NCBI GenBank assembly: GCA_937946835.1
Contig: CALFAV010000058.1
Location: forward strand, 1 to 53,331
DNA length: 53,331 bases
Reading direction: 5' to 3'
Source: an uncultured Verrucomicrobiae bacterium
GTDB lineage: Bacteria; Verrucomicrobiota; Verrucomicrobiia; Limisphaerales; J093
The notes beneath the pieces are model-generated. The model was not told the origin of the DNA. It searched no databases and saw only the letters and a list, made by a program, of their open reading frames with translations. Shown here piece by piece: positions 46,148 to 53,331 of this stretch (within the stretch, counting starts at the first letter, position 1; every line of letters begins with the position of its first letter). Made by a program: the position numbers and the translations under genes.

Positions 46148-46537
46148 TAAACCTTGCGGCAGTTAACTGCCGACATGGGCCGTCCAATTTGTTTGATGGT
46201 GCTGGTTTACCACCACACCATCCCTTGTTGCACAATTCAAATTTCAAAGATCCAAACCCAAGCTTCGGTCTTGAAGACTCGGGGCTTTGACCTCGCAAAG
46301 CGGGGCACAAGATAGCCGCTTTGAATTCCGAGTCAACGGTTTTTTGCAGATTTTTTAAACTCGTATGTTGGACGCTGCCAACAGGTTGTAAATTTTGCCA
46401 CACGAACCACGGTTTAAAGTGGCTTTTTTGTCCGCCGGCGTAGGCCGCCGGTTTTAAACAATCCAAGATCTCCGCCAATTCCAGACCCGTCCCAGCTTGG
46501 GCGAGGTCAGACGGTCGCTGTTCATGGGAATGACGAC
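46148..46537. other. rRNA leader and promoter region
   Basis: No gene is supported. It holds the rrn promoter and a leader of about 150 nt. Further upstream, at about 46432-46455, a GC palindrome (CCGCCGGCGTAGGCCGCCGG) flanked by a T-run and an A-run lies between the FG-GAP gene and the promoter. Confidence 0.6.
46309..46336 (-). promoter_or_regulatory. rRNA operon promoter
   Basis: On the minus strand TTGACT (46331-46336), 16 bp, TATCTT (46309-46314). The sequence just upstream, TTTAAAAAATCTGCAAAAAA, is AT-rich like an UP element. The start would be near 46302, about 155 nt before the mature 16S. Confidence 0.75.
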
Positions 46538-47848
46538 CTATCGAATGTGTTCCCAAGTATTTGAATCAGATCCACTGGCTTTTTGAATAAATAAGAACGC
46601 ACCTTTCTTGTTGCCCACAATAATGTCTTGAAGCCCATCACCATCCACGTCCGTGGCGACCACTTGAGTGCCCACGCCGGAATCGCTGTCCACCAAATAA
46701 GGCACCCAATCCACCAAATTGCCCTCCCGACGAACCAGTTTGAACCAATAAAGCACCGCCGGTGCGTTTGGTTCCGGGTCCCCATCCGGGCCATGCGCCC
46801 AGAACCGCTTGCCCGTGACGAGGTCTTTCAGCCCGTCGCCGTCCACGTCCATCAGTGCAAGGGCGTGGGGCTGGGTGAATCTCACGCCATACTTGTTGTC
46901 CGTCGGCTGCTTGTTCATGAACACGTGTTGCCGGAAGGAAATCCGGCCCCCGTCGCGCACCTGCTCGTACCACGCCAAACCATAACCGTGTGCCGCGAGG
47001 CAAGTGATCACGTCGTTAAGCCCGTCGCCGTTGACATCGTAGGCGTAAAGCTGGGCGCCGCCCACGGGCACCCCCGGGTCGGGCGGGCAAAAGGTAACAG
47101 GGTGGAAAGTCCACGCCGGGTCTCCTTCAAGCGAGGGTGGCTGTTCCCACCAACCGTTGGACTCCAGCAGATCCGCCCGTCCATCGCCGTTGACATCCCC
47201 CACTCCCAAGCCATGGGTAAAGCGGTGGTAATTGTTGTTTGGGCTGATGGGGTGGAACCGCCACGGGGCGGTGGGGTGGGTGGCATCCGGTTGCGCGTAC
47301 CCGAAAAACCCCCCGGAATTGCACACCAACTCCGGCTGGCCATCGCCGGTCAGGTCCGTGAACTCCGGTGATTCATTATCCGTGACCGCCAGGGCGAGGT
47401 GGCGACGCCAGTGCCCCGGCCGGCCCCGGGGGTTCTCGAACCACCAAGCCTGCTCGCCCGGGATGCCCACGATGAGGATGTCCGTCCACCCGTCCCGGTT
47501 CAGATCGGCCGTCCAAGTAAAAAAACAATCCGAGTAGGCATTTTTCGTTCCCAAAGCGCCCTCGTACCCGGGCAGCGTTCGGACGGTGCCATCGGCCAAC
47601 TTGATCTCGAACACGTTGGTCGCGGGACGGTACTCGTGACGGCTGGTGAACTCCGGCCCTGCAAACCAAAACGGTCCGTACACCACATCGCGATGCCCGT
47701 CCCGGTTGAGATCCCCGACATTCGCGCCCTCGGCCCAAAACTCCCGCGTCAACCGGACCTTGCGAAACGGGCGCGAGAGCTCTTCCGCCTCCGCGGCCGT
47801 CCAGACCAGGGCCACACCACTCAACAGAAGGGGGAAACCGGTGCGCAT
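46538..47848 (-). CDS. Secreted FG-GAP/VCBS repeat protein
   Basis: This is 436 aa from ATG 47848 (MRTGFPLLLSGVALVWTAAEA, a signal peptide cut near residue 21). At least five FG-GAP blades with calcium-type loops are visible: GDLNRDGHRDVVYG, ADLNRDGWTDILIVG, TDLTGDGQPELVCN, GDVNGDGRADLLESN, and DVDGDGLKDLVTG and DVDGDGLQDIIVGN near the end. It is expected to form a seven-bladed extracellular beta-propeller. It lies about 200 bp upstream of the rRNA promoter on the same strand. Confidence 0.88.
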   Translation of the reverse strand: MRTGFPLLLSGVALVWTAAEAEELSRPFRKVRLTREFWAEGANVGDLNRDGHRDVVYGPFWFAGPEFTSRHEYRPATNVFEIKLADGTVRTLPGYEGALGTKNAYSDCFFTWTADLNRDGWTDILIVGIPGEQAWWFENPRGRPGHWRRHLALAVTDNESPEFTDLTGDGQPELVCNSGGFFGYAQPDATHPTAPWRFHPISPNNNYHRFTHGLGVGDVNGDGRADLLESNGWWEQPPSLEGDPAWTFHPVTFCPPDPGVPVGGAQLYAYDVNGDGLNDVITCLAAHGYGLAWYEQVRDGGRISFRQHVFMNKQPTDNKYGVRFTQPHALALMDVDGDGLKDLVTGKRFWAHGPDGDPEPNAPAVLYWFKLVRREGNLVDWVPYLVDSDSGVGTQVVATDVDGDGLQDIIVGNKKGAFLFIQKASGSDSNTWEHIR

Positions 47849-47879
47849 GGGCCATGTCTGGCACGAGCCACCGGCAGGG

Positions 47880-48509
47880 TCAAGCCGGGGAAACTCCCGG
47901 CGCTCGCGCTTGAGCCGCGGGGCCAAAATGAGCCTCCACCGCCGTGCGCACCTCCACCAGCCACGCGCACCGCTGCTCGGGCGTGCTGGTGATCACCGGA
48001 CTGAAGTTGCGCCGGACCACCACCGGCACGCCGCACAGGCCGAAGACCACTTTGCGCCAATGCACCTCGAGCGGGTCGCCGTACCACTCCTCCTCCTTCT
48101 CCTGCGGCGTGTTGGCGGTGTTGAAGACCATGCCCACGCGCGCCCGCAGCAACCCCACCGCCCGGGCACCACCCCGGCCATCCGGTTCAAACCGGTAAGC
48201 CCGGCCCGGCCGCAACACTCGATCCACCCAGCCGCACAAGATCGCCGGCGGCCGACTCCAATAATTCGGGTGCACGAAAATCAACCCCGCCGCGTTGCAG
48301 GCCTCCTCCACGTGTCGGGCAATCTCCGGGGGCAGAACCGCCTCCCGGGCCAGTTCCGCCGCGGTGTACACCGGGTCGAACCCCTCCGCCTGCAGGTCAT
48401 GAAACCAGACCTCGTGTCCCAGCCGCTGGAGCGTCTCGACCGCCGTCCGCGCAATGGCGTGGTTGAAACTGCCGGGGTTGGGATGGGCCAGGATGACGGA
48501 TACGTTCAT
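47880..48509 (-). CDS. Flavodoxin-fold NAD(P)H quinone oxidoreductase (MdaB/KefF-like)
   Basis: This is 209 aa from ATG 48509. VSVILAHPNPGSFNHAIARTAVETL is the FMN-binding start of the DT-diaphorase-like family. LIFVHPNYWSRPPAILCGWVDRVLRPGRAYRF is the conserved mid-block with Trp, Pro and Asp. A later GVPVVVRRNFSPV completes the fold. Such enzymes reduce quinones by two electrons and protect against electrophiles. It lies 31 bp upstream of the FG-GAP gene on the same strand, and 135 bp from xseA. Confidence 0.9.
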   Translation of the reverse strand: MNVSVILAHPNPGSFNHAIARTAVETLQRLGHEVWFHDLQAEGFDPVYTAAELAREAVLPPEIARHVEEACNAAGLIFVHPNYWSRPPAILCGWVDRVLRPGRAYRFEPDGRGGARAVGLLRARVGMVFNTANTPQEKEEEWYGDPLEVHWRKVVFGLCGVPVVVRRNFSPVITSTPEQRCAWLVEVRTAVEAHFGPAAQARAPGVSPA

Positions 48510-48644
48510 AACCTTTCGCCACAGGGTCGCGCCCACCATTTTCGCAGGCAAGACCAAGTGCCCGGCTCAGTCCACCACCCCAGGTTGACGCTTCATCCAC
48601 CGGGCCCGCCGTGCGTCCCGGCGCACCGCGCGTCCCGTACGCCC

Positions 48645-50051
48645 TCACTCGACCCGGCTGCGAAACGTGCCCCGCCACACGCGCGTGGTCACCACCTGCC
48701 CCGGCTGTGTCTCCGCGGCGTCGCGGATGAGCCGGCCGCTGACGGCATCCGCCGTGATCGAATAGCCCCGGGCCAGGGTTTGCTCCGGTGAAAGCAGGCG
48801 CAACCGATCCCGGAGCGCGTCGCAGCGCTGCCGTTCCTGCTCCAGGCGACGGCGTGCCAACTCGCTCATCCGCGCCGTGGCCAGCTCCAGCTCACGGCGC
48901 CACTCCACCAGGCGCGTCCCCGGGTAGACCCGCCGCCAGGCGGCCGCCACCGCCTCCCAACGGGAGCGGGCACTGCGGGTGGTGAAACGGGCGGTGCGCC
49001 CCAGCGCCGCGCGCAGTTCATCCAGGCGTTGCCAGGCCGTGTTCACGCGCTGGCGGGGGTGCGCGCGACGCAGGCGGTCCCGCAGGTCGGCCAGTTCCCC
49101 GGCCCAACCGGCGTGCTGCTCGCGCACCAGTCGGGGCAGACGCAGGCGCAGGTCCGCCAACCGGTCCCGCGCGGCCACAACGCCGGCGGTGATGAGTTCG
49201 GCGGCGGCGCTGGGCGTGGCCGCGCGACAGTCCGCCACAAAATCGCTGATGGTAAAGTCAATTTCATGCCCCACGGCGGAGACCACCGGCAGGGCGGATT
49301 CGAAAATGGCCCGGGCGACCACTTCTTCGTTGAAGGCCCAGAGGTCTTCAAGACTGCCGCCGCCGCGGGTCACCAGGATCAAGTCCAGCCCCGCGCGCGG
49401 GCCTCGCGCGGCGCACACCTCGGCGTGATACCGGTTCAACTCCCGAATGGCGGTGGCGATTTCCGCGGCTGCGCCTTCACCCTGGACCCGGCAGGGCGCG
49501 AGCACCAGCTCCAGGGCCGGATGCCGCCGTTCCAAGACGTGCAGCACGTCCCGCAAGGCCGCTCCGGTGGGCGAGGTAACCACGCCGATGCGTTCCACGT
49601 ACCGGGGCAACGGCCGCTTGCGTTCCGGGGCGAACAGCCCCTCGGCGGCCAGTTTTTGCTTGAGCCGCTCGAAGGCCAGTTGCAGGGCGCCCACGCCCTG
49701 GAGTTCCACCGCGCTGACGACCAGTTGGTACTGGCCGCGCGGCTCATAGACGGTGAGCGTGCCCTGAAGGAGCACCTTGCGGCCGTCGGCCAGCAGGTCA
49801 CGCCGCGCGTTGGCGCTGCGGAACAGCACGCAGGCCAGTTGGGCGCCGGCATCCTTGAGGGTGAAGTAGGCGTGGCCGGAGGCCTGCACGCGCAGATTGG
49901 AAACCTCCCCGGAGACCCAGACCGAGCCGATTTGTCCCTCGAGCAGGCGTTTGACCTGGAGCGTAAGCTCCGAAACGGTGAGCACGCGCCGGGCGGCCTC
50001 GGGCGGGAACAACTCGCCGAAATCCCACGGGGATTTGATCGGGCGGGGCAT
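48645..50051 (-). CDS. xseA: Exodeoxyribonuclease VII large subunit
   Basis: This is 468 aa from ATG 50051. The N-terminal OB-fold (LTVSELTLQVKRLLEGQIGSVWVSGEVSNLR) is followed by the nuclease core with RIGVVTSPTGAALRDVL, LDLILVTRGGGSLEDLWAFNEE and SAVGHEIDFTISDFVAD, all standard. A long helical C-terminal half (about 290-420) leads to LARGYSITADAVSGRLIRD. No xseB follows. It is 8 nt downstream of the YmdB-like gene. Confidence 0.96.
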   Translation of the reverse strand: MPRPIKSPWDFGELFPPEAARRVLTVSELTLQVKRLLEGQIGSVWVSGEVSNLRVQASGHAYFTLKDAGAQLACVLFRSANARRDLLADGRKVLLQGTLTVYEPRGQYQLVVSAVELQGVGALQLAFERLKQKLAAEGLFAPERKRPLPRYVERIGVVTSPTGAALRDVLHVLERRHPALELVLAPCRVQGEGAAAEIATAIRELNRYHAEVCAARGPRAGLDLILVTRGGGSLEDLWAFNEEVVARAIFESALPVVSAVGHEIDFTISDFVADCRAATPSAAAELITAGVVAARDRLADLRLRLPRLVREQHAGWAGELADLRDRLRRAHPRQRVNTAWQRLDELRAALGRTARFTTRSARSRWEAVAAAWRRVYPGTRLVEWRRELELATARMSELARRRLEQERQRCDALRDRLRLLSPEQTLARGYSITADAVSGRLIRDAAETQPGQVVTTRVWRGTFRSRVE

Positions 50052-50059
50052 GGGCCGGT

Positions 50060-50854
50060 TCAGGGATTGGGTTCGGGTACCGCCTCGTTCACGCGCTGAA
50101 TGCTCCGGGCGCGTCCGCTGGCCTGGTCCACTTCCACCAGCGCGCCCTGGAGCCGGGGCCGGCCGCCGGCCACGTGGAAACGCTGGGGCAGGTTGGTCAG
50201 AAAAGCCTTGAGCACCGGCTCGATCTCGCGGCCGAGCACGCTTTCCTGCGCGCCGGTGAAGCCCGCGTCGGTCAGGTACGCCGTGCCGCCGGGCAGGATT
50301 TGTTCGTCGGCGGTTTGCACGTGGGTGTGGGTGCCGATGACGGCGCTGACCTGGCCGTCGAGCAGTCGGGCCAGGGCGATCTTTTCCGAGGTGGCCTCGG
50401 CGTGAAAGTCCAGGAACACCAGGGGGGTGACCTCCCGCCAGCGGCGCACCTCGGCCGGCACCAGGTAAAAGGGGTTGTCCAGCGGGGGCATGAACACCCG
50501 GCCCTGGGCATTGAGGACCACCAGCGGCGCCAGACTGGGTTTTTGCAGCAAAAAGGCCCCCTGACCGGGCGCGCCGGCCGGGTAGTTCAACGGCCGGATG
50601 ATGCGCGGGTCTGCCGGCAGATAAGTCATGATCTCCTTCTGGTCCCAAAGGTGGTCGCCCCCGGTGATCACGTCCACGCCCGCTTCAAAGACCTCCGCGG
50701 CGGTCTTGGCGGTAATGCCCGCCCCACCGGCCATGTTTTCACCGTTGGCGATGACCACGTCCACCCGGAGTTGGGCGCGCAGGCGCGGCACCAGCTTGCG
50801 GACCGCTTTGCGGCCGGGTTCGCCCACGATGTCGCCCACAAACAAGATGCGCAC
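50060..50854 (-). CDS. YmdB/TIGR00282-type metallophosphoesterase
   Basis: This 264-aa protein begins MRILFVGDIVGEPGRKAV, the first metal-binding Asp of the family, and continues with VIANGENMAGGAGIT. VIGTHTHVQTADEQILPGGTAYLTDAGFTG supplies the HTH metal motif. The usual GNH of family members is GDH here (ITGGDHLWDQKE), an Asn-to-Asp change. YmdB is a cyclic-nucleotide (2',3') phosphodiesterase. It is the first gene of a two-gene unit with xseA, and diverges from the Ser/Thr kinase by about 96 bp. Confidence 0.92.
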   Translation of the reverse strand: MRILFVGDIVGEPGRKAVRKLVPRLRAQLRVDVVIANGENMAGGAGITAKTAAEVFEAGVDVITGGDHLWDQKEIMTYLPADPRIIRPLNYPAGAPGQGAFLLQKPSLAPLVVLNAQGRVFMPPLDNPFYLVPAEVRRWREVTPLVFLDFHAEATSEKIALARLLDGQVSAVIGTHTHVQTADEQILPGGTAYLTDAGFTGAQESVLGREIEPVLKAFLTNLPQRFHVAGGRPRLQGALVEVDQASGRARSIQRVNEAVPEPNP

Positions 50855-50950
50855 CCGGGCAGACTAGGTCCGCGGCCGGCCCGGGCACAAGCGCCACGGC
50901 ACGCGCCCGCCCGAAACTGGCCGCGAACCTGCTAAAAATCAGTCCGGGCC

Positions 50951-52105
50951 GTGAAAACCTTGCAGAGCAACCCGGATTGGCGAAGCCCGAGCCCCGGGCC
51001 CACCGAATTGGAGCGGGTGGTTTCGACGCTTGCGACAGGGGCCGACGGTGTTAAAAGTCGCCTCGTGTCCGCCGTCGAAAACGGTTCCCGCAAGCCGTAC
51101 CGCATGGTGAGCTGTCCGGCCTGCGGGACGACCCTGTTTGTCCCCGGGGAAGCGGAGCCGTTGAGCCATTTCCCCTGCTCCAAGTGCGGGGCCAGTGTGA
51201 TGATGCCCATGCGGTTGCGTCAGTTCGAGCTGCGCGCCCGCATCGCCTCCGGCGGCATGGGCACGGTGTACCGGGCCTTCGACACCGTGCTCGAACGCGA
51301 GGTGGCGGTCAAACTCGTCAAACCCGAATTGCTCCATGACGAGAAAGCCATGGCCGGCCTGCTCCGCGAGGCCCGCGCCTGTGCCCGCCTCAACCACACC
51401 AACATCATCCACATCTACACCCTCGACGAGTCCGAAGGCCGGCTTTACCTGGTCATGGAACTGGCCGACCGCGGCAGCCTGGACAGCCGCATTGAAAAAG
51501 GGCGCCTGCCCGAACTGGAGGTGCTGGACATCGGCATCAAGGTCGCCTCGGCCCTCAACGCCGCCCTCCGGCACGGCCTGCTGCACCGGGACATCAAACC
51601 CGGCAACATCCTCTTCAACGCCGATGGCGAGCCGAAGCTGGTGGACTTCGGCCTGGCCCGGCCGGCGGACGCGGAGGAAGACTCCGACGGCACGGTCTGG
51701 GGCACCCCGTACTACATCGCCCCGGAAAAAATCCGCCGCGAGCGCGAGGATTTTCTGTCGGACATGTACAGCCTGGCCGGCACGCTCTACCACGCCATCA
51801 CCCAGCACGTGCCGTTCGAGGCGCCCTCCGTCGAGGAGGTCGTGGCCGCTCATGTTCACACTCCCCTCACCCCGCCCAACCAGGTCGTGCCCGAGATCAC
51901 CCAGCCGACCAGCGACGCCCTGGTCAAAGCCATGGCCAAAAATCCCGCCGACCGCTTTCAAAGCTACGAGGAATTCATCATGGCCCTCGAGGCGGCCCGC
52001 AGCCAGTACCTGGTGGGGCGCTACGTGACCGGCACCACACCGGCTCCGGGGAGCCGACCCGCCGCCAAAACCGGCGGCATCAAAAGCTGGTTTCGACGGG
52101 GCTGA
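50951..52105 (+). CDS. Serine/threonine protein kinase with N-terminal zinc ribbon
   Basis: This 384-aa protein starts at GTG 50951. A zinc ribbon, CPACG (55-59) and CSKCG (76-80), precedes the kinase domain (about 92-345). That domain has a P-loop IASGGMGTVYRAF, the ATP Lys K121 in VAVKLVK, the catalytic LLHRDIKPGNIL, DFG in KLVDFGLA, and YYIAPEKI. The C-terminus is short and has no transmembrane helix, so it is predicted to be cytosolic. This arrangement is common in Verrucomicrobia and Planctomycetes. No phosphatase or target is adjacent. Confidence 0.93.
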   Translation: MKTLQSNPDWRSPSPGPTELERVVSTLATGADGVKSRLVSAVENGSRKPYRMVSCPACGTTLFVPGEAEPLSHFPCSKCGASVMMPMRLRQFELRARIASGGMGTVYRAFDTVLEREVAVKLVKPELLHDEKAMAGLLREARACARLNHTNIIHIYTLDESEGRLYLVMELADRGSLDSRIEKGRLPELEVLDIGIKVASALNAALRHGLLHRDIKPGNILFNADGEPKLVDFGLARPADAEEDSDGTVWGTPYYIAPEKIRREREDFLSDMYSLAGTLYHAITQHVPFEAPSVEEVVAAHVHTPLTPPNQVVPEITQPTSDALVKAMAKNPADRFQSYEEFIMALEAARSQYLVGRYVTGTTPAPGSRPAAKTGGIKSWFRRG

Positions 52106-52311
52106 CCGATCGTCCGCAAGACTTGCTCACCCCTTCCCGGCGGCTTGCCCGCCGAGGGTGTGAAGCACAGGTTTCCTTGCTGCCGCGGCAATGAATTCCA
52201 TTCGGTCCGGGAGGGTTTTCACCAGGGGCCGATGGTTGAAAAAGGGCGCGACCGCGGCGCCATCTCTCGGGCCACGTCCAGTGTCCTGCCCACGCCGCTG
52301 ACCCCTTCAAA

Positions 52312-52758
52312 TTACGGGGTGGCGGGGGCCTTTCGCGTTTCCGGCGCTTTGTCACCCTTGTCGGCTTTGGGCGTCTTGGGCGACTTGCCCGGCGCCGGAC
52401 CGAATCGCACCGACACTGCCACCGTGCGGCCATCCGCCTCTTTGCGGGCCGAACCGGCGACTTCCTCGCCCGGCACTCCATCCCCCAGCACGGCCGGCTT
52501 GCCGCCCTTGGTGAACCGGGTCTGGGAGGTGATGTGAATCACCCGGTCCTTTTCCTTGCCGGCCAGTGTCAGGGTCATGGCGTCCCGATCCACGGCCTTG
52601 AGGGTACCGCGGAAGGGGAAGGTGGTCGGTTTGCGCGCCGGCGCCTTCTTCTCCGCCGGCGGGGTGGGATTGGCGGTGTCGCCGGCCCCCTGACTCCAAA
52701 GGGACCCTCCGCCCAGAAGGGCCGCCGTCACCATCGCGAGCACGAGACGAGTTTTCAT
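52312..52758 (-). CDS. Small secreted protein of unknown function
   Basis: This 148-aa protein starts with a signal peptide (MKTRLVLAMVTAALLGGGSLWSQ, about 1-22). A Lys/Pro/Ala-rich segment and a small beta domain (FRGTLKAVDRDAMTLTLAGKEKDRVIHIT) follow. The TLKAVDRDAMTLTLAGK pattern resembles short DUF5666-like OB domains, and a Lys/Pro-rich tail ends the protein. It stands alone, convergent with the kinase gene about 200 bp away. Confidence 0.6.
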   Translation of the reverse strand: MKTRLVLAMVTAALLGGGSLWSQGAGDTANPTPPAEKKAPARKPTTFPFRGTLKAVDRDAMTLTLAGKEKDRVIHITSQTRFTKGGKPAVLGDGVPGEEVAGSARKEADGRTVAVSVRFGPAPGKSPKTPKADKGDKAPETRKAPATP

Positions 52759-53206
52759 GGGGTTTCCTCAGATGTAGTTCACGGCCGGAATAACGCCCCG
52801 CCCGCGCGCCGGCAATCCGAATTTTGCACGAGTTCGGAAAGCGGAGAACGCGGCGACCCCCTCGCCCGCTGGCAGCCGGATCCGACGGTGGTTGCAGCAC
52901 CTTCCCGCGCGCGGCCTCGTAAAGCGCCGGCGAGCTGGAGCACTCCACAGGCGGGCGCCCGATTTCACGGCCCTGCCGGCGCGCCAGCGTTTGGAGGGCG
53001 GCCGCTTGCGGCCGCTGTCGCGGTAGTGTCAGGCGTCTCGCCTACCGTAAAGCCGGGCGTCCCGCCCGGCGACAGTCGTAGCGCAGACTGGGAGTCTGCC
53101 GTATCGCCGGCTGCCAGCCGGCGGACCAGGAGCCTGTCGGACTTGGGAAACGCGGTTTGTTTGCAGGCGGATTGGACCGGGGCGCGGCCTGCGCGTCTGC
53201 TTCCGC
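52759..53206. other. Intergenic region with REP-like repeat and IS edge
   Basis: No gene is supported left of 53207. It holds several GC palindromes, including CCGGGCGTCCCGCCCGG (about 53053-53069), the dispersed repeat at 53077-53123, and from about 53129 a sequence that appears to be the left end of an insertion sequence. Confidence 0.55.
53077..53123 (+). repeat. Dispersed double-palindrome (REP-like) repeat, copy 3
   Basis: It matches the copies at 376 and 30881 except in the first palindrome, where CAGATTGGCAATCTG has become CAGACTGGGAGTCTG. The changes at arm positions are paired, so the hairpin is preserved, a sign of selection on structure. Confidence 0.85.
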
Positions 53207-53331
53207 ATGGCCGCCCGCTTCGTTCCCATGGACCGCGACAGCCCGCTCCTGCCCCCGCCCAACCTGCGCGACCGGGTGCCCGCCGATCACCTCGTCCACT
53301 TCCGCCTCGAGGCCGCGGACGCCCTCGATCT
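53129..53331 (+). mobile_element. Left end of an IS1182-type insertion sequence (cut by window edge)
   Basis: The transposase start at 53207 is preceded by about 78 bp beginning GAGCCTGTCGGACTTGGGAAA, which resembles terminal sequence of such elements. The exact left terminus and target duplication cannot be defined because the right end is outside the window. Confidence 0.45.
53207..53331 (+). CDS. IS1182-family transposase, N-terminal fragment (continues past window)
   Basis: From ATG 53207 the frame stays open to the window end. The 41 visible residues include RFVPMDRDSPLLPPPNLRDR then VPADHLVHFRLEAADALD, the conserved N-terminus of IS1182/IS5-like transposases (RFxPxDRDxxLLLPPxLRxWVPEDHLVHF). 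The catalytic DDE residues lie outside the window, so intactness is unknown. Confidence 0.8.
   Translation, partial: MAARFVPMDRDSPLLPPPNLRDRVPADHLVHFRLEAADALD

Noticed and set aside
46432-46455. GC palindrome with flanking T-run as a terminator of the FG-GAP gene
   Set aside because: The palindrome is imperfect and its T-run is on the wrong side for minus-strand termination; it looks more like a repeat arm.

Overview
The window is a GC-rich chromosomal segment that fits the Verrucomicrobiota, probably a Limisphaerales/Pedosphaera-type bacterium (inference). The grounds are a Planctomycetes-Verrucomicrobia (PVM) type bacterial microcompartment (BMC) operon, Verrucomicrobia-style prepilin-like and very large secreted repeat proteins (PA14-like, Ig, FG-GAP/ASPIC), and a dispersed double-palindrome repeat whose spurious translations (ADWQSA, WQPA) are frequent in such genomes. 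No named species can be assigned from sequence alone.

Region 1 (1-11.9 kb) is the centrepiece. A long minus-strand gene series runs from pduL leftwards: pduL, two BMC-H, a divergent acetate-kinase-like gene, a third BMC-H, BMC-P, a CoA-acylating aldehyde dehydrogenase, two more BMC-P, a class II aldolase and a predicted TIM-barrel aldolase-like protein. A divergent DeoR regulator is separated from it by a short control region with 10-bp phased repeats. The expected pathway is class II aldolase cleavage of fuculose-1-P or rhamnulose-1-P to lactaldehyde + DHAP, lactaldehyde to lactyl-CoA (ALDH), to lactyl-P (PduL), to lactate + ATP (kinase). No BMC-T, sugar isomerase, sugar kinase or dedicated lactaldehyde reductase is present. 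On the same strand, 53 nt after the last BMC gene, lies a sulfur-handling trio: an SQR-like flavoprotein, a TusE/DsrC-like protein and a DsrE-like protein.

Region 2 (11.9-26.2 kb): a receiver-like protein lacking the usual Asp, tRNA-His, a DUF1080 secreted hydrolase-like protein, a prepilin-like protein, a DUF642/Ig-like secreted protein, DprA, a DUF481 outer-membrane protein, a radical SAM protein, a PocR-domain AraC regulator and a double FG-GAP/ASPIC protein.

Region 3 (26.2-38.9 kb): a 1347-aa secreted PA14-like protein, a DUF4149-like membrane protein, a haem cluster (CcsA/HemX-like, hemA, hemC), an amidohydrolase, an SDR and IMP dehydrogenase.

Region 4 (38.9-46.5 kb): an ExbB-ExbD-TonB-like operon with a small membrane zinc-ribbon gene, and a complete minus-strand rRNA operon (16S, tRNA-Ile, tRNA-Ala, 23S, 5S) with a recognisable promoter and terminator.

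Region 5 (46.5-53.3 kb): an FG-GAP protein, a flavodoxin-fold quinone reductase, xseA plus a YmdB-like phosphoesterase, a zinc-ribbon Ser/Thr kinase, a small secreted protein, and at the right edge the start of an IS1182-type transposase cut by the window end.
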